From contig NC_060896.1 in assembly GCF_014805685.1 (NCBI RefSeq), forward strand, positions 4,068,889 to 4,132,888: a DNA stretch of 64,000 bases. Reading direction: 5' to 3'. The position numbers and the translations under genes are program-made. The notes under the pieces are model-generated. The model did no database searches, was not told the DNA's origin, and was given only the letters and a program-made list of their open reading frames with translations. This DNA is from Silurus meridionalis. Taxonomy: Eukaryota > Chordata > Actinopteri > Siluriformes > Siluridae. The number at the start of each line of letters is the position of its first letter. Positions within the stretch are counted from its first letter, which is position 1. Below, piece after piece: positions 35,391-47,400 of the stretch.

Positions 35391-37439
35391 TTACCAAAGA
35401 TAGACAACTGATTAATATCAAATCATGTTAGAAAACAAGAACATGTTCATATTTTTCATAATCCTGTAAGAGTCTACATATACTGTATAGACTGGGTGTT
35501 ATGACAGTATATGTAGATCAGTTATAACCTTGCTATAAACCTGCCGTAACTTAGCAGCACAATTCCACAAACACTAGCTGGTTTTGGTGTATTTGGTGAG
35601 GGTGCCTAAGACCTCTTCATGGTATTAAACCATATGTACTATGGAAGTACAGAAAAATCTTTTAATACATAAAAAAAGATGCGAATGAGTAAAGAATAAG
35701 TCATTCTCTATAAGTGTGTCTGATAAATTCCCAAGAGCACAATTAAACAAAATCGGGTGATCAAACCTCATTGCTTTACATTTCAGAATTACATCTTTGT
35801 AACTTTCTGCAATCCACTTTACTTAGGAAAAAAAAATCAATCCACTTAGAGAAAAGAAATGCATTAATTACAGTCAATTCACTTTGCACATGCTCCAGCA
35901 GTTAATACAATACAATTAATACAATACAATACCATTAAAAAAACTGCAAAGTCTACCATGGAAACCATTTGAGTTTATTTACACGACGAAAGGAATCGAA
36001 CTCAATCTGATACGTTGTGTTTGCGTATATCGCTCCTGGGAGATGAAGTTCTTTTTCAGATGGATTTTGTGAAATAAAACCGTCATAAATATTCGTAATC
36101 TTTCCTGTCTTATACATATTATTATTACTTTTGGAAAACCTTCACAGATTGTTCAGGGTGATGAAGAAATCACAAAGTAATATGAATATGTTCTGAATAT
36201 ATCGAGCGAAACCCACATAACCATGATGCAGGATCTGAGAAAAGGCCAAAAAGAACAAAAATAAATGGTAAATGATGTGTATATGCATTGGATAAATTTT
36301 CAACCTCTGTGTGCAACATAATAAGCAAATCATTGGTTGTAAATGTAGACACAAATATAAAATATTGGACAGATACGTGTTAGTAAACCATGAATCATTG
36401 TTAGTCACGGCCTCTTTTTCTTGCTGTCTTATACACACATATACACCCATCTGTCCTGCCCTGTTTGACTCATATTCAGGTGAACTTTTCCCTCCAGAAG
36501 GAAATGTCGAGCTGCCGTTTCGACACCGAGATCTCATTCATCACTGCTGCTTGCGGATGATGCAGCGCTGCGTATTTTAGCAAAAGGGGGTTGCGATGTT
36601 TTCCTCCATATATCACTGTGAACTGTCGTTTCATTTCAGATTTCTCTCCTCTCGCTTTCTATCTCTGTCTCTGTGATGTGACCTTGCTTTCTTATCACTA
36701 GAAACTATTTTACATCTGATCAAGAAAAGCCACACGGGCTCTATTAGCCTTCTAGCCTCATTCGTTTTTTGTTTCATGCTTCGCACCCAGTTTGAGCCTC
36801 ATCGGCGGTCCCAGAAAACTCATTCTTCCCATTGTTCTTGTGAGAGCGTTTAGTCTACTTTCACGGGAAACTGGAAACGGTCTGGTGGATAAACAGACGT
36901 GTGAATCCCTGCCTGCCGCTCTGGCCTAATTGTCCAGAAATCGAAGGGCAAAATCAAGAAACAATGACTAAGCGATTTTTTGCTAACAACTGAAATGACT
37001 CTGTGCTATATTTACAACTTTACTGCGCTAGTTCTAATCTCATCTTGCGACTAGAAACCTGACGCCTGTTGCTTTTTTGAAGTGTTACAGTATGCTGCTT
37101 CATTAGGGGTAAAAATAAATGATGACTGAGAATGATGGAGCAGGCAGGGACAGATAACCCTGCATCACCACGTATACCTTAGCGAGCGCTACCGAGAGAA
37201 AAAGAACTCAAAGGTCAATCGAGCAATCATTTATAAAGTGATAAGAAATACAACAAAGGTGTGGCAATGTGCTTGTAAATGTTCAAGAACCACATTATTA
37301 CAATTATACCTTCTGATATACACCAATGAAGCACATCAGATGATCACATCACATCTACTTCAGGCATATATTCAGGTTTTCTGTTGAAATATTTGCAAAG
37401 CCCTGGTTTCCTTTAGAAGAAAATTTACAAGATATACAA
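35391..37439. other. Low-copy DNA upstream of p2ry1
   Basis: No repeat family recognised over about 2 kb. 36590-37130 is the least AT-biased and most exon- or enhancer-like stretch but has no clear coding signal. Open frames at 36142-36580 on both strands lack known motifs. Confidence 0.4.
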
Positions 37440-37885
37440 TATATATATGTCCAAAGGTTTGACACATAAGATCGGTATGTACTTTTTGAAATATCCATTC
37501 CACATTTAGTTCCCATTCGCTAGTTTAAGAACCTTCACTCTTCTGGGTAGATGTTCCACTCGATTTTGGAGTGTGTTTGTGAAAATTTGTGTGAGATTAA
37601 TTCAGGAACAAGGTGAGGTGAGGGGGCCTGGAGTGCTAAAGTCCTAAATATGACTAAATATGCTCCAATTGGGTTGAGGTCAGAGCGCTCTACCAGGCCA
37701 CTCAAGATCTTCATGGAGCTGGCATTGAACACAGGAGCATTGCCATGCTGGAACATGTTTGGGTCTCCTAGTTCAAGTAAAGGGGACATTTAAATCTTCC
37801 ACATTGAAAGACGTCCAGTACAATTGTGTGCCTCCAACTCTGTGATAACAGAATGATATAGTCAGGTGGAAAAGTCAGGTGTGAT
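37440..37885 (-). mobile_element. Tc1-like remnant, minus strand
   Basis: 'ttcactcttctgggtagatg', 'ccaggccactcaagatcttc', 'gagctggcattgaacacagg' and 'ccatgctggaacatgtttgg', running to 'ggaaaagtcaggtgtg'. Both halves are present but heavily decayed. Confidence 0.8.
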
Positions 37886-39315
37886 CTGATTACAACATTT
37901 TTATTGACTCGTCAGTGGGTTTAACAGCAAGGAATGAGATTTTCAGAAGCTGCATACGAACGTTCATATGGCTCTATAACAGTTCTCAGATTTGTACAGA
38001 CTTCATGTCACTAGCTTAGAACCTTATCCACTGGTATGCCACAGACCAGTTACACGTTCCTGACCTTTCTGTGACCAGTGACTCCCTCGAGGCACTCGCC
38101 CTGCCAAGATTAAATAAAGACAGAGGGCAAATCAGCGATCAAATAAGTAGCAGAATTAAAATGTTGTTTACTCGGAGAGAGCGAGAGATTGATACTCGGA
38201 TTGGTCTAGTCAGCCTTGGCATTGTGAAACAGCCCGGAATGAACAATAAAATCAAACTGTTTTATATTCATTGGAAAGAGATGATGTAGTACCGATTTGC
38301 GAGCAACAGGAAAGAGCTGATAACGCACGACACCCTAACTTGAGACAGATTGAGGAAAAGGTTAAGACGTTGCGCAGAAATGAAGGTCCGTGCTCCACAG
38401 CTGTGCGGTGTGTCCATCAGATGGACGGAAAATAAAGAGAGAAAGCAGCAGAATGGACGAGGAAGAGAGGGAGCGTACATCTGTTCGTCCTACACTCCTC
38501 GAAAGCTCACGTGTAGGTCCTGAGGAGAGGAAATGAGTTGATTAAAAGAAACAAGCAGCACCTGTTATAACACAAGATTCCCACGTAATATTATAAAAGA
38601 GTTGCAGCAATAAAAACACCTATTCCCTGTGTATAAGGATATGAATAATTATTTACGCCTATCCATTTGACGGAGGCTCGGAGCCAATGACTTAGCATTG
38701 AGTCAGAATCGAATCTGAAGCACAGAGATGATAAAAGGATGTGAGACTGGAAGCTTGGTGATAGATCTATTTATGGAAACACATCCTTTATTTCTCACAC
38801 TGTTCTAGCAACCAGAGAAAGATTATAACACATCCTTCACAAGTCAACAGATTTCATCACATTTAACACATTATTTTCTGAGATTTGTTTCCAACAAATA
38901 TTTTATAGAAAGTGAAAAAAAGCCTACTTTGTATTGTTAGATAAGGTCTATTTTCTCTTTGCATTCATTTAGTAATCAAATGGTTTATGAGTTTAGAATA
39001 AAACACGTGGCTGTGCTGTTGAAAACAATCAAAAGCAAGGTGTTGTGCTGGAGCTGAGTTACTGTTACAACCCAGATGTTTTAATACTTTCCTATTACTT
39101 CATCCAGTCTTTTATTCCTCGGACAGTTGGCTGATGATTACATATTTATTTATCGCGGAATAAAATATCCTGCCTTTTTTCCATCTAAGCGTGCATTTAA
39201 TGTTGTGGAGAATCTGCTAAACAAATTAGTTCCTGTTATCGCTTATGTTAAAGCAGCTGTAAATATATTTAATATTACTGTAATATATTAATATATATTT
39301 AATTTGATATATATT
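37886..39315. other. Low-copy DNA, nothing recognised
   Basis: A 72-codon frame at 38071-38289 (+) and others lack known motifs. Confidence 0.4.
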
Positions 39316-39660
39316 AAAGTTTTCTTTGGGAGTGGCGAGGATGGACAAGATTAGAAACAAGTTTATTAGAGGGACATTGCATGTAGGGCGTTTTGGAGAC
39401 AAGGTGAGGGAGGTGTGATTGAGATGGTTTGGACATGTGCAGAGGAGGGACATGGGGTATATCAGTAGGAGAATGCTGAGGATGGAGACACCAGGAAGGA
39501 GGAAAAGAGGAAGGCCAAGGAGGAGGTTTATGGATGTGGTGAGAGAAGACATGCAGGTAGTTGGGGTGAAAGAGGTAGAGGTAGAGGACAGGGGGGTATG
39601 GAGACGGATGATCCGCTGTGGAGACCCCTAAGGGGAGCAGCCGAAAGAAGAAGAAGAAGT
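39316..39660 (+). mobile_element. 5'-truncated LINE 3' end (same family as 7335-7850)
   Basis: Carries an open frame of 70 codons (39419-39631). It reads RWFGHVQRRDMGYISRRMLR, then GRRKRGRPRRRFMDVVREDM and WRRMIRCGDP, the conserved Pol C-terminus of this LINE. It ends 'gggagcagccgaaagaagaa' plus (GAA)n. Strikingly similar to the 7335-7850 copy. No target duplication was recognised. Confidence 0.9.
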
Positions 39661-39704
39661 CGCCACCGGCTCGTTCATTAGGGACAAAGTTACACACAAA
39701 GAAC

Positions 39705-39789
39705 CATCTTATTAATTCTTTTTACTGCATTATCTGTGTAAAGCTGCTTTGAGACGATGCTCTTTGTTAAAATATAAATAAACAATATA

Positions 39790-39876
<87 letters not shown>

Positions 39877-39880
39877 TCAT
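39705..39880. repeat. Repeat end plus (GATA)n
   Basis: 'gtgtaaagctgctttgagac' at 39733 is the tail of a dispersed fish repeat (also seen near 41430 and 21400). It is followed by about 20 GATA units (39796-39878). Confidence 0.85.
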
Positions 39881-40411
39881 CGTAACCATCATGTTGTTAA
39901 TGAAGCCTTCCAGCTACTGATGCATTAATGACAAACACTATATTGGCATTTTCTCTGCTTGGTAATTATCTAATGGGATGTATCTGCTGGGAAACTTAAC
40001 TCTGGTGTGTTTCCACTTGATTTTAATCTTGATTTCCAGCCTCTCAGATCAACTCTGTCTGACTGACAGCACCATTAGCTCGGTGTTAGAGTTCTCTCCT
40101 CTGTGGGACCAGGCAGTGGAGGATATTAGAAAAACAAATCTGTCTCTTTAAAAGACTCGCTTGAAAAAAACCTAAAAGTTTCTGGCCGTCACTATACCCT
40201 GTTTTCTTAACCTTCATTTTTTTCTTTCAGGATTATGCACATCTTTGCTTTTTTTTTTTTTTTTTGGTCCACCTTTTCTACTACGCTTTTCTTTTCCAAT
40301 CCCATCCCCACCATTTTATTCTCTTTAGATACAGTGTCCTTGAATATTTATCTCTCTGACAGTATTGATTCTTAATGTCTTACCTCAAACACTTCTTTCC
40401 TTCCCCATGAT

Positions 40412-40466
<55 letters not shown>

Positions 40467-40520
40467 AAGCCTCTCCCTTCTGCATTGATTATGTAACATT
40501 TGATTCTCTAATTTGACTCA
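39881..40520. other. Low-copy DNA with poly-T and (CT)n
   Basis: T19 at about 40247-40265 and (CT)n at 40412-40463. No gene recognised. Confidence 0.6.
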
Positions 40521-40791
40521 TTATGCAGAAATGGTTCCCTGGTGGTCTATTGGTAAGGATGCAGCGCTCTCACTGCTGCAGCCCGGGTTCGATCCCCGGT
40601 CAGGGAACCAACCCCAGCCATTAGGGTTGCACAAACCAGTGCACTCTTAGTGCCGGTCCCAAGCCCGGATAAATGGGGAGGTTTGCGTTAGGAAGGGCAT
40701 CAAGCGTTAAAACGTGCCAAATCAAACATGCAGATGATCTGCTGTGGCGACCCCTAACGGGAGAAGTCGAAAGAAAGTTTTATGCAGAAAT
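40521..40791 (+). mobile_element. tRNA-Glu-derived SINE, full length, 12-bp target duplication
   Basis: Flanked by TTATGCAGAAAT at 40521-40532 and 40780-40791. The head (40536-40607) is nearly a complete tRNA-Glu: TCCCTGGTGGTCTATTGGTA, CTC at the anticodon position, B box GGGTTCGATCCCCGG, 3' end TCAGGGAA. Body 'gtgccggtcccaagcccgga'. The tail 'gctgtggcgacccctaacgg' plus GAAAG matches the LINE 3' ends at 7335-7850 and 39316-39660, suggesting that LINE mobilised it. Confidence 0.93.
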
Positions 40792-41044
40792 CTCATGATT
40801 AGCACCTCTCTTTTAGAGGATCATTACATTTGAGTTCCAGTGTGATTAAAATTTTACAGAACTCTTATCATAGTGCGGATTTATTTTATGGTTCAAAGTT
40901 CACACAGGCTCACTAATGAATAGAGATTTTTAAGTATATTGATTATTTATTCAATTTCTATATCACCATCTCAGGCAGTTTTAGTGCAAATGACAGGTTT
41001 GCTTGTATTAACCTGCTCATTCTTTATTATTCTATATGGAGTAA
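40792..41044. other. Short AT-rich stretch
   Basis: Nothing recognised. Confidence 0.4.
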
Positions 41045-41255
41045 CAGAGGCTAGATGAGGTGTTTAAGGCTCAGGGTTACTGATCAGAAGGTTTGTGGTT
41101 TCAAACCCAAGTATTGCCAAGCTGCCACACTTGGTGCCCTTGAGCAAGGCCCTTAGCACTCTGTACTCCAGTGGTGCTGTAACATGGCTGACCCGGTGCT
41201 CTGACACCAGCTTCCCAACTTCACTGGAAATGTAATGAATGGGCATGTGGTGTTG
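41045..41255 (+). mobile_element. Second-type SINE, plus strand
   Basis: 'ctgatcagaaggtttgtggt', 'tgccaagctgccacacttgg', 'cttgagcaaggcccttagca', 'actccagtggtgctgtaaca' and 'ggctgacccggtgctctgac'. The opposite-strand relative is at 18645-18892. Confidence 0.8.
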
Positions 41256-41495
41256 AGGATGGGCTCCCTTTTAAGTCTTGTTCCTTCCAAGGTTCCTTCC
41301 TTGTACCAAGGGAGTTTTTCTCTGCCACAATTGCCAAAGGACTAAAATTATAGGCACTGAATCTATACATTATTTTCTATAAATTTATAACTTTATTATG
41401 TTTATTATATAAAAAAACAATCATTTTTAAGCTGCTTTGTCCATTGAACAATGTTAAAAGCGCTCTACAAATAAAAATAAATTGAATCGACATTG
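41256..41495 (-). repeat. Dispersed fish repeat, minus orientation
   Basis: 'gggagtttttctctgccaca' and 'agctgctttgtccattgaac' followed by 'aaaagcgctctacaaataaa', the reversed form of the 21358 and 52015 family together with its usual end. Confidence 0.6.
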
Positions 41496-41870
41496 ATGAC
41501 TAACCGCAGTAACGTTTATGACACTGATAAGAAGTTATAAAATCTCAGAACTCTGATTACACAAGTGCAGTAGTTCAAAAGTCAGATGTTTGGAAATTGT
41601 CATCAGAGAAAAAAAATATTTAATTATTATATTTTAAAAAGTATTTTGATGCTTTATAATTTAATTTGATTTTTTCACTTAAAAGAGGAATTGAAAATCA
41701 TTGTGTGCAAAAGATGACTTCTAAAAAAGAAAATGGTTCTTCAAAGTAAGTCCAGGATTTTCTTTGGTTTCCTTGGTGTTGTTCTGGTTGAGGGCCCAAA
41801 TTACCTTCAGGAAGAAGCTCATCCTTATAATCTCTATGTTCCATAATGGTAGTTTGGGTTTCATATATTT
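41496..41870. other. AT-rich low-copy stretch
   Basis: Nothing recognised. Confidence 0.4.
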
Positions 41871-41874
41871 GATA

Positions 41875-42028
41875 AACACCATTATACAGGATGACTCACA
41901 ATTATCTAGTTTCTACAGCTGAGCAGTTAAGGGATGAGGGTCTTGCCCAAGAACCCCACTGTAGCAGCTTCTAGGCTTTGATCTAATAACCTACTGATCA
42001 GAAGTCCGGTGTATTTATCCCTGACCTG
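41875..42028 (-). mobile_element. SINE, minus strand
   Basis: 'tacaggatgactcacaatta', 'gggtcttgcccaagaacccc' and 'acctactgatcagaagtccg': reversed tail, middle and B-box region. Confidence 0.65.
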
Positions 42029-43137
42029 CCATTTCCACTAGAGTGATTCTTCCAATGAATTACACTGCATTTTTAATCAGTTAATCAATACCAGAATCTT
42101 GACATATTTTTTTAAGTGTGATCTTATATTAGTCAGGATTTCTTATTTATGGTGGTGTTTTACAAAAAAATCAACACAAAACGTAGAGAGAAAAGTGAGC
42201 TGTTCTGTATCGAAAGCGCCGCTGAGACTGTGTCGGTCTTTACACTGTAAATAAAGTTACAGCTTTATTTCATTTCTCTTCTGCTGCAATTATTGCCACT
42301 AAACAGGCAAAGGCAACTCCAAGTTCACATTATATTGTGTGTGCACCATATGTCTGAGGTGTGAGTGTGTGTGTGCATGTGTGTGTGTGTGTGTGTGTGT
42401 GTAAACTGAGGGCATTTGCATGTTTGAGAGAAATAAAAAAGAAGATTTAAGCCATATTGAATGGCCATAATGCACATGGTAGCACTATCATGCAGGCGCA
42501 TGCACTCTGACCACATGGCGTTTAAACCACAGACATAAATACGTGAGATGTGACGGGTAAAGTCCTAACTAATGCACGGGATCCGGAGCTTCGCAATAGT
42601 AAACAGCTGGCTGGGACCCTGTAAACAAATGTTGCGGTTTGCTGAAGCTCTTTACGGTCTGCAGCCATGTGGTCGCGTTCAGATTCACTAACAAAGCTGA
42701 AATGAATCAATCGTGTTTATCAACAGAATCAGAAGCAATCCGACTTCATGTTTCAATAGCTGAAGTTCCTCGAACTAATATCTAGTCCGTCTTTGATGAT
42801 GAGAAACAGTTCTCAGCTCAGACTTCCAGATGTTTTCTATGCGGGAATGTGTTTATGTTTGTGTGTTCGTATGGTATAAAGATGTTATCATGCAAGTGGA
42901 GCTCTAAGATCTTGTGAAAAAACATGTAGCAGCATGCATCACTGTTAGATGTCATATCTAAATACACAGAATCCCACTCTAGTCTTGGCTGCTTGGCTTT
43001 TTCCTGTCTCAGTAATTTTGTGTATTTTTTGTGAGGTTTTGCAGCTTTCCAGTACCATGCAACTCCCTTTTCCTTTTTCGTTGTGTTTTCGATTTTTGTG
43101 ACTCCCTTTGACTTCCTGTTTACTTCCTGTTCCCTTG
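42029..43137. other. Low-copy DNA left of the retrotransposon
   Basis: (GT)n at about 42358-42403. No gene recognised. The sequence directly next to the insertion ends in GTTG, the target duplication. Confidence 0.5.
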
Positions 43138-43141
43138 GTTG

Positions 43142-44243
43142 TGTAGCCCTCTCACTGATTCACTGGCTCAAATTATGTCTAGGGTAATTTTACACGTGAG
43201 AGGCACATCTAAATTTACTTGGTGTAATTTGTTTGCTACCAAAGTAACCCCAAAATACTGTTATTAACCTCGGCTTCAGACTTCAGTGTTTCTTTTAGAC
43301 ATTCTCTTCATTCAGAAATAACTTGAGAATATATTGTATGGACAAACATTTATTAACACAAACAAATGTAAAGAAGACAAAAGAAAAGAAACCCCACAAA
43401 AGAAATAGTACCCAGCTGGGATTTAAGTCTCTGGTTGGCGCTACGTTGGAGCTCATGTGAAAGTGTGTGCAGTGGCTAGTACTCACGAAATCCAATGGAA
43501 CAGTGAAACTTGTACACGAAACACACACTTGGATTATCCGTTCACTCGATTCAGTTTTCCCTTGTGTTTATCCACGAACACGCACTGTGCGAATCATACA
43601 TCCGATGATTTGAACATGGCAGAGATGCAGCATAGGCCACCACGTGTCCTCGGTCTCTCCGGAAAAGTCGCGCGGCCTTCACCGTCTCCGTTGTTCACTC
43701 ACTGCAGGACCATTCGCGTTGCAAATCGTTCCACAACGTTTGTACAGTCAAACTTTATGACTTTGCAAAATGTACGACTCACGTGAAACTAACGTAGTCC
43801 TGTGATTAAGATAACTGCGTCAGGTTTGTTCTTCACATTAACGCGTGCACCTGAGTCCCGTCACTCTTAAACTCACACTCTCTACATAGAGTTCATCCAC
43901 ATTGTTTCTAAACAGTCTTTTCTCTGTTCAGTGTTCCTGTATATAGTCCACAACCCAGTAGTCAGACTTTACACCTGCACCGAACGATTAGCGCACCCCT
44001 TTTTTTTTTCCCGGACTCCTCGTGTCGTCCTTCTCTCTCACACTTCACTTCCTCCCTCCCCTCTCACCTCTGACCTCAGAGGTCAGTCAGAAAACACCTT
44101 ATTCTTTAAACAACAATTTTTATAACAGTTTTTTCCTTAGTTATATATATATTTTTTTTTTAAATGAACAAGTTTGAACTCTGTAGTGTAAAAGAAAATA
44201 AAAACCAAATAATTATTAGACCCTAATTTAACAGGGCTCTACA
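43142..44243 (-). repeat. 3' LTR (element orientation)
   Basis: 1,102 bp, TG...CA ended with matching TGTAG/CTACA termini. It contains an AATAAA poly(A) signal on the element strand (complement of 43349-43354) and TATA-like stretches (complement of about 43937-43945 and 44141-44152). Versus the other LTR: three base differences, a missing A near 43391 and a missing AC near 43440. Confidence 0.97.
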
Positions 44244-44258
44244 CTCTCCCCCCACCAC
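44244..44258 (-). other. Polypurine tract
   Basis: On the element strand GTGGTGGGGGGAGAG lies directly against the 3' LTR, where plus-strand DNA synthesis is primed. Confidence 0.85.
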
Positions 44259-44434
44259 AATTCGTTATGTCCTCATAACGAGGGAAAGGAATAGCGAAAC
44301 AAAAGTTATGTCCCATTACTAAAGTAACACACTGTGACATCAGCATACATTCATCGTAACATTTTCAAAAAGAAACACATACATAAAATAAGACACTGTC
44401 ACTAGAGAACCATCTGCACAGGTAATGACCACAT

Positions 44435-47400
44435 TTAAGATAGTACAGTTTGTCTAACCGGACAGGTATTTCTACATGAAGGCATATTCATCCACAAAAA
44501 TACAGTAGAACAGTATCTAACAGGACTTGAAGCTTTTACTTGAGCAAGGTTAGGTTCAAACTTTGGCTCCCCAAAAGTATCATAAGTAAAACGCTTAGGA
44601 ACTGTTCTTATCCTCTGCGGCCTTCTATTCTTTTCATCCACTTCAATAGTAACCTCTGGATTTGTTACACTCACTTGCTCCTCTGAGAGCTCTTGTACAT
44701 CAACATCATTACAGATATCTGGAACTTTAACTACATTCTGCAAATCATCAGTAGGTTTCTCAGGTAAAGGACCTAGATCAGACTCTCTAGATGCATCAGC
44801 AACTTCAACCATATCATCAGAAAGCTCAACACTATCATGAACATCAACATCTGTCTGAAAAAGTTCTTTCTCAGGAAACAGAGAAGGTTCTTCAGGCATA
44901 TAAATCGGAGTTTCATAAACATAGTCATCGCTATCTGAATCAGAACTCTGAATATCTGTGGTTTGCTCTTCCTGTATCTTAATTGCACTACCAGCCTCAG
45001 GTCTCAAGTTCGTATTTTGCTCTGTTTGCCTTCGGTTTCTCAAAACCCTTCTCTTGGGCTCCAGAACATCATCAGCCGTAGGCTGCTGTCTCAGTTTTTG
45101 ACCAATAGGAAGAAGATGATTACGATGGAGAATCTTGACCGGCCCATCACCGAATTCAGGCTTCAACCGAAACACAGGTAAGTTTGGCATCTGACTTTGG
45201 ACAATGTATGGCACAGAACCCCATCTATCTGCCAATTTATGCTTCCCTTGCAGGCCCAAATTCCTTATTAGAACTCGATCACCTGGAGTGAGATGTGAGT
45301 AGTGAATTCTCTGGTCATACCTCCTTTATTACCATCATTCTTTTTTCAGCAGCGGCCTCAGCCAGTTGAAAGGCAGCCTTTAATTCTCTCTGCATGTTCT
45401 TAACATACCGCAGGTAAGACTTAGTAGAGGTACCATCGCTAGAAACACCAAAATTTAGATCAATAGGCAATCTGGCTTCCCGTCCAAACATTAGGAAGTA
45501 TGGAGAGAACCCTGTGGCTTCATTCTGGCTGCAGTTATAAACGTGCACAAGATGGGCAATGTGTCGGCTCAATGTTGCTTTTGTTTTGGATCTAGGGTCC
45601 CCAACATGTCCAGCAGCGTTCGATTAAACCGCTCTGGTTGCGGGTCCCCCTGGGGATGATATGGAGTCGTTCTGGACTTCTGAACCCCCAACATATTCAA
45701 CAACTCATGTATGAGCCGACTCTCAAAATCTCTCCCTTGATCTGAGTGCATGCGTCTCGGCAGTCCATAGTGCATAAAATACTTCTCCCACAATACTTTA
45801 GCTACAGTGGACGCCTTCTGGTCCTTGGTGGGAAAAGCCTGCGCGTATCTGGTGTAATGATCAGTGATGACAAGAACATTACAGGTGTTACTGGAGTCAG
45901 GTTCAATAGATAGAAAATCCATACACACTAAGTCCATTGGGCCACTGCTAGTCATGTGTGATAATGGTGCAACTGTTTTAGGCAGTGTCTTCCTCTGGAC
46001 ACACCGAGCACATGTCTGACAATACCGCTCCACGTCGGTCTTCATCCGAGGCCAATAAAACCTCTCTCTAATGAACCCATAGGTTTTATCAAACCCTAAG
46101 TGCCCAGAGTCATCATGCAATGACTTGAGAACGGTCACTTGAAATTTCTGCGGCAGTAGCAACTGTTTTCGTCTGGGTTTATTTGGAACTTGTGTGCAAC
46201 GAAACATCACCCCATCCTCCATCTCTAACCTTTCCCACTCTCTCATGACAAGGGGAAGGTCCTTATGGATGCCCTTATTAACCCTGCTTGGATCTCCTTC
46301 CTTAAAAGCCCTCCACACTTCACCAAAACAAGGATCATCCTGCTGAACACATGACAGATCAGAGGAACTCATTTTAGGAGTAAGAGCAAGGTCTAAGGTA
46401 GCTGGATTACAGTAAGCTACAGGGACAGATTTTGGAGACCCACCCAAGAAAGTAATAACCCTGCTACAGTTCCCAAATTTACCAGAATTACCCAACATTT
46501 GAAAGTTGCACAAGGCTTTAGCACCAGAAGATGATAGGTTTGCCCATCTATTCTCTTCTTCCTTTCTGGGGTGAAGACGGCGGGATAAAGCATCAGCATC
46601 TATGTTTTGGTTCCCAGGCCTATATTTCAGACTGAAATCATATGATGACAAAGCTGCCAACCACCTATGCCCTGCAGCGTCTAGTTTAGCAGTGGTCAAC
46701 ACATATGTTAACGGATTATTATCAGTCTGTACCTCAAACTTTGCCCCATAGAGATAGTCATGTAGTTTGTCTACCACAGCCCATTTTAGAGCCAAAAATT
46801 CAAGTTTGTGCACAGGATAGTTCTTTTCTGAAGGTGTAAGGCTTCTGCTGATAAATGCTACAGGACGCAGTCCCTGACCCTGATCTTGATACAACACCCC
46901 TCCCAAACCTTCGCAACATGCGTCTACATGTAACACATACGGTAGCTTGGGATCTGCGACGCCAACACAGGAGCTTGGGTAAGCCTTTCCTTCAACTCCT
47001 TGAACGCAGTTTCACAACTTTCATTCCACCTAGTTCCAAAGGGGTCTGATGCTTTGTAAAATACCTTTTCAGGATTTTCAATTCTGGTCTTTTTCAGGTT
47101 TTTGTTTGGCAAACAACCCTGCAGCAACTGGTTCAAGGGGTGAGATACTTTAGAATAGTCCTTTACAAACCTTCTGTAATAACCGCTGAACCCTAAGAAA
47201 GAGCGAAGTTCAGAAACATTCTGCGGTCTGGGCCAGGACTTTACTGCTTCTATCTTAGAGGGATCAGTTGACACACCTTCCTGAGAGACAATGTGACCAA
47301 CGTAAGTAACAGAAGGCTGACAGAAGATGCACTTGTCTAACGACAATTTGAGTCCTTCACCTTGCAAACGGTCAATCACTTTGAGGAGCCGTTGCTCATG

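Noticed and set aside
40536..40607. Functional tRNA-Glu gene
   Set aside because: It is the head of a SINE with body, LINE-type tail and 12-bp target duplications.
43457..43786. Open frame duplicated at 50719-51174
   Set aside because: Both are on the strand opposite the element inside the two LTRs; duplication reflects the LTRs, not a gene.
44435..45259. Envelope-like gene after pol
   Set aside because: The frame begins with the integrase GPY/F region and continues as an acidic tail; no signal peptide, membrane segment or cleavage site is visible.
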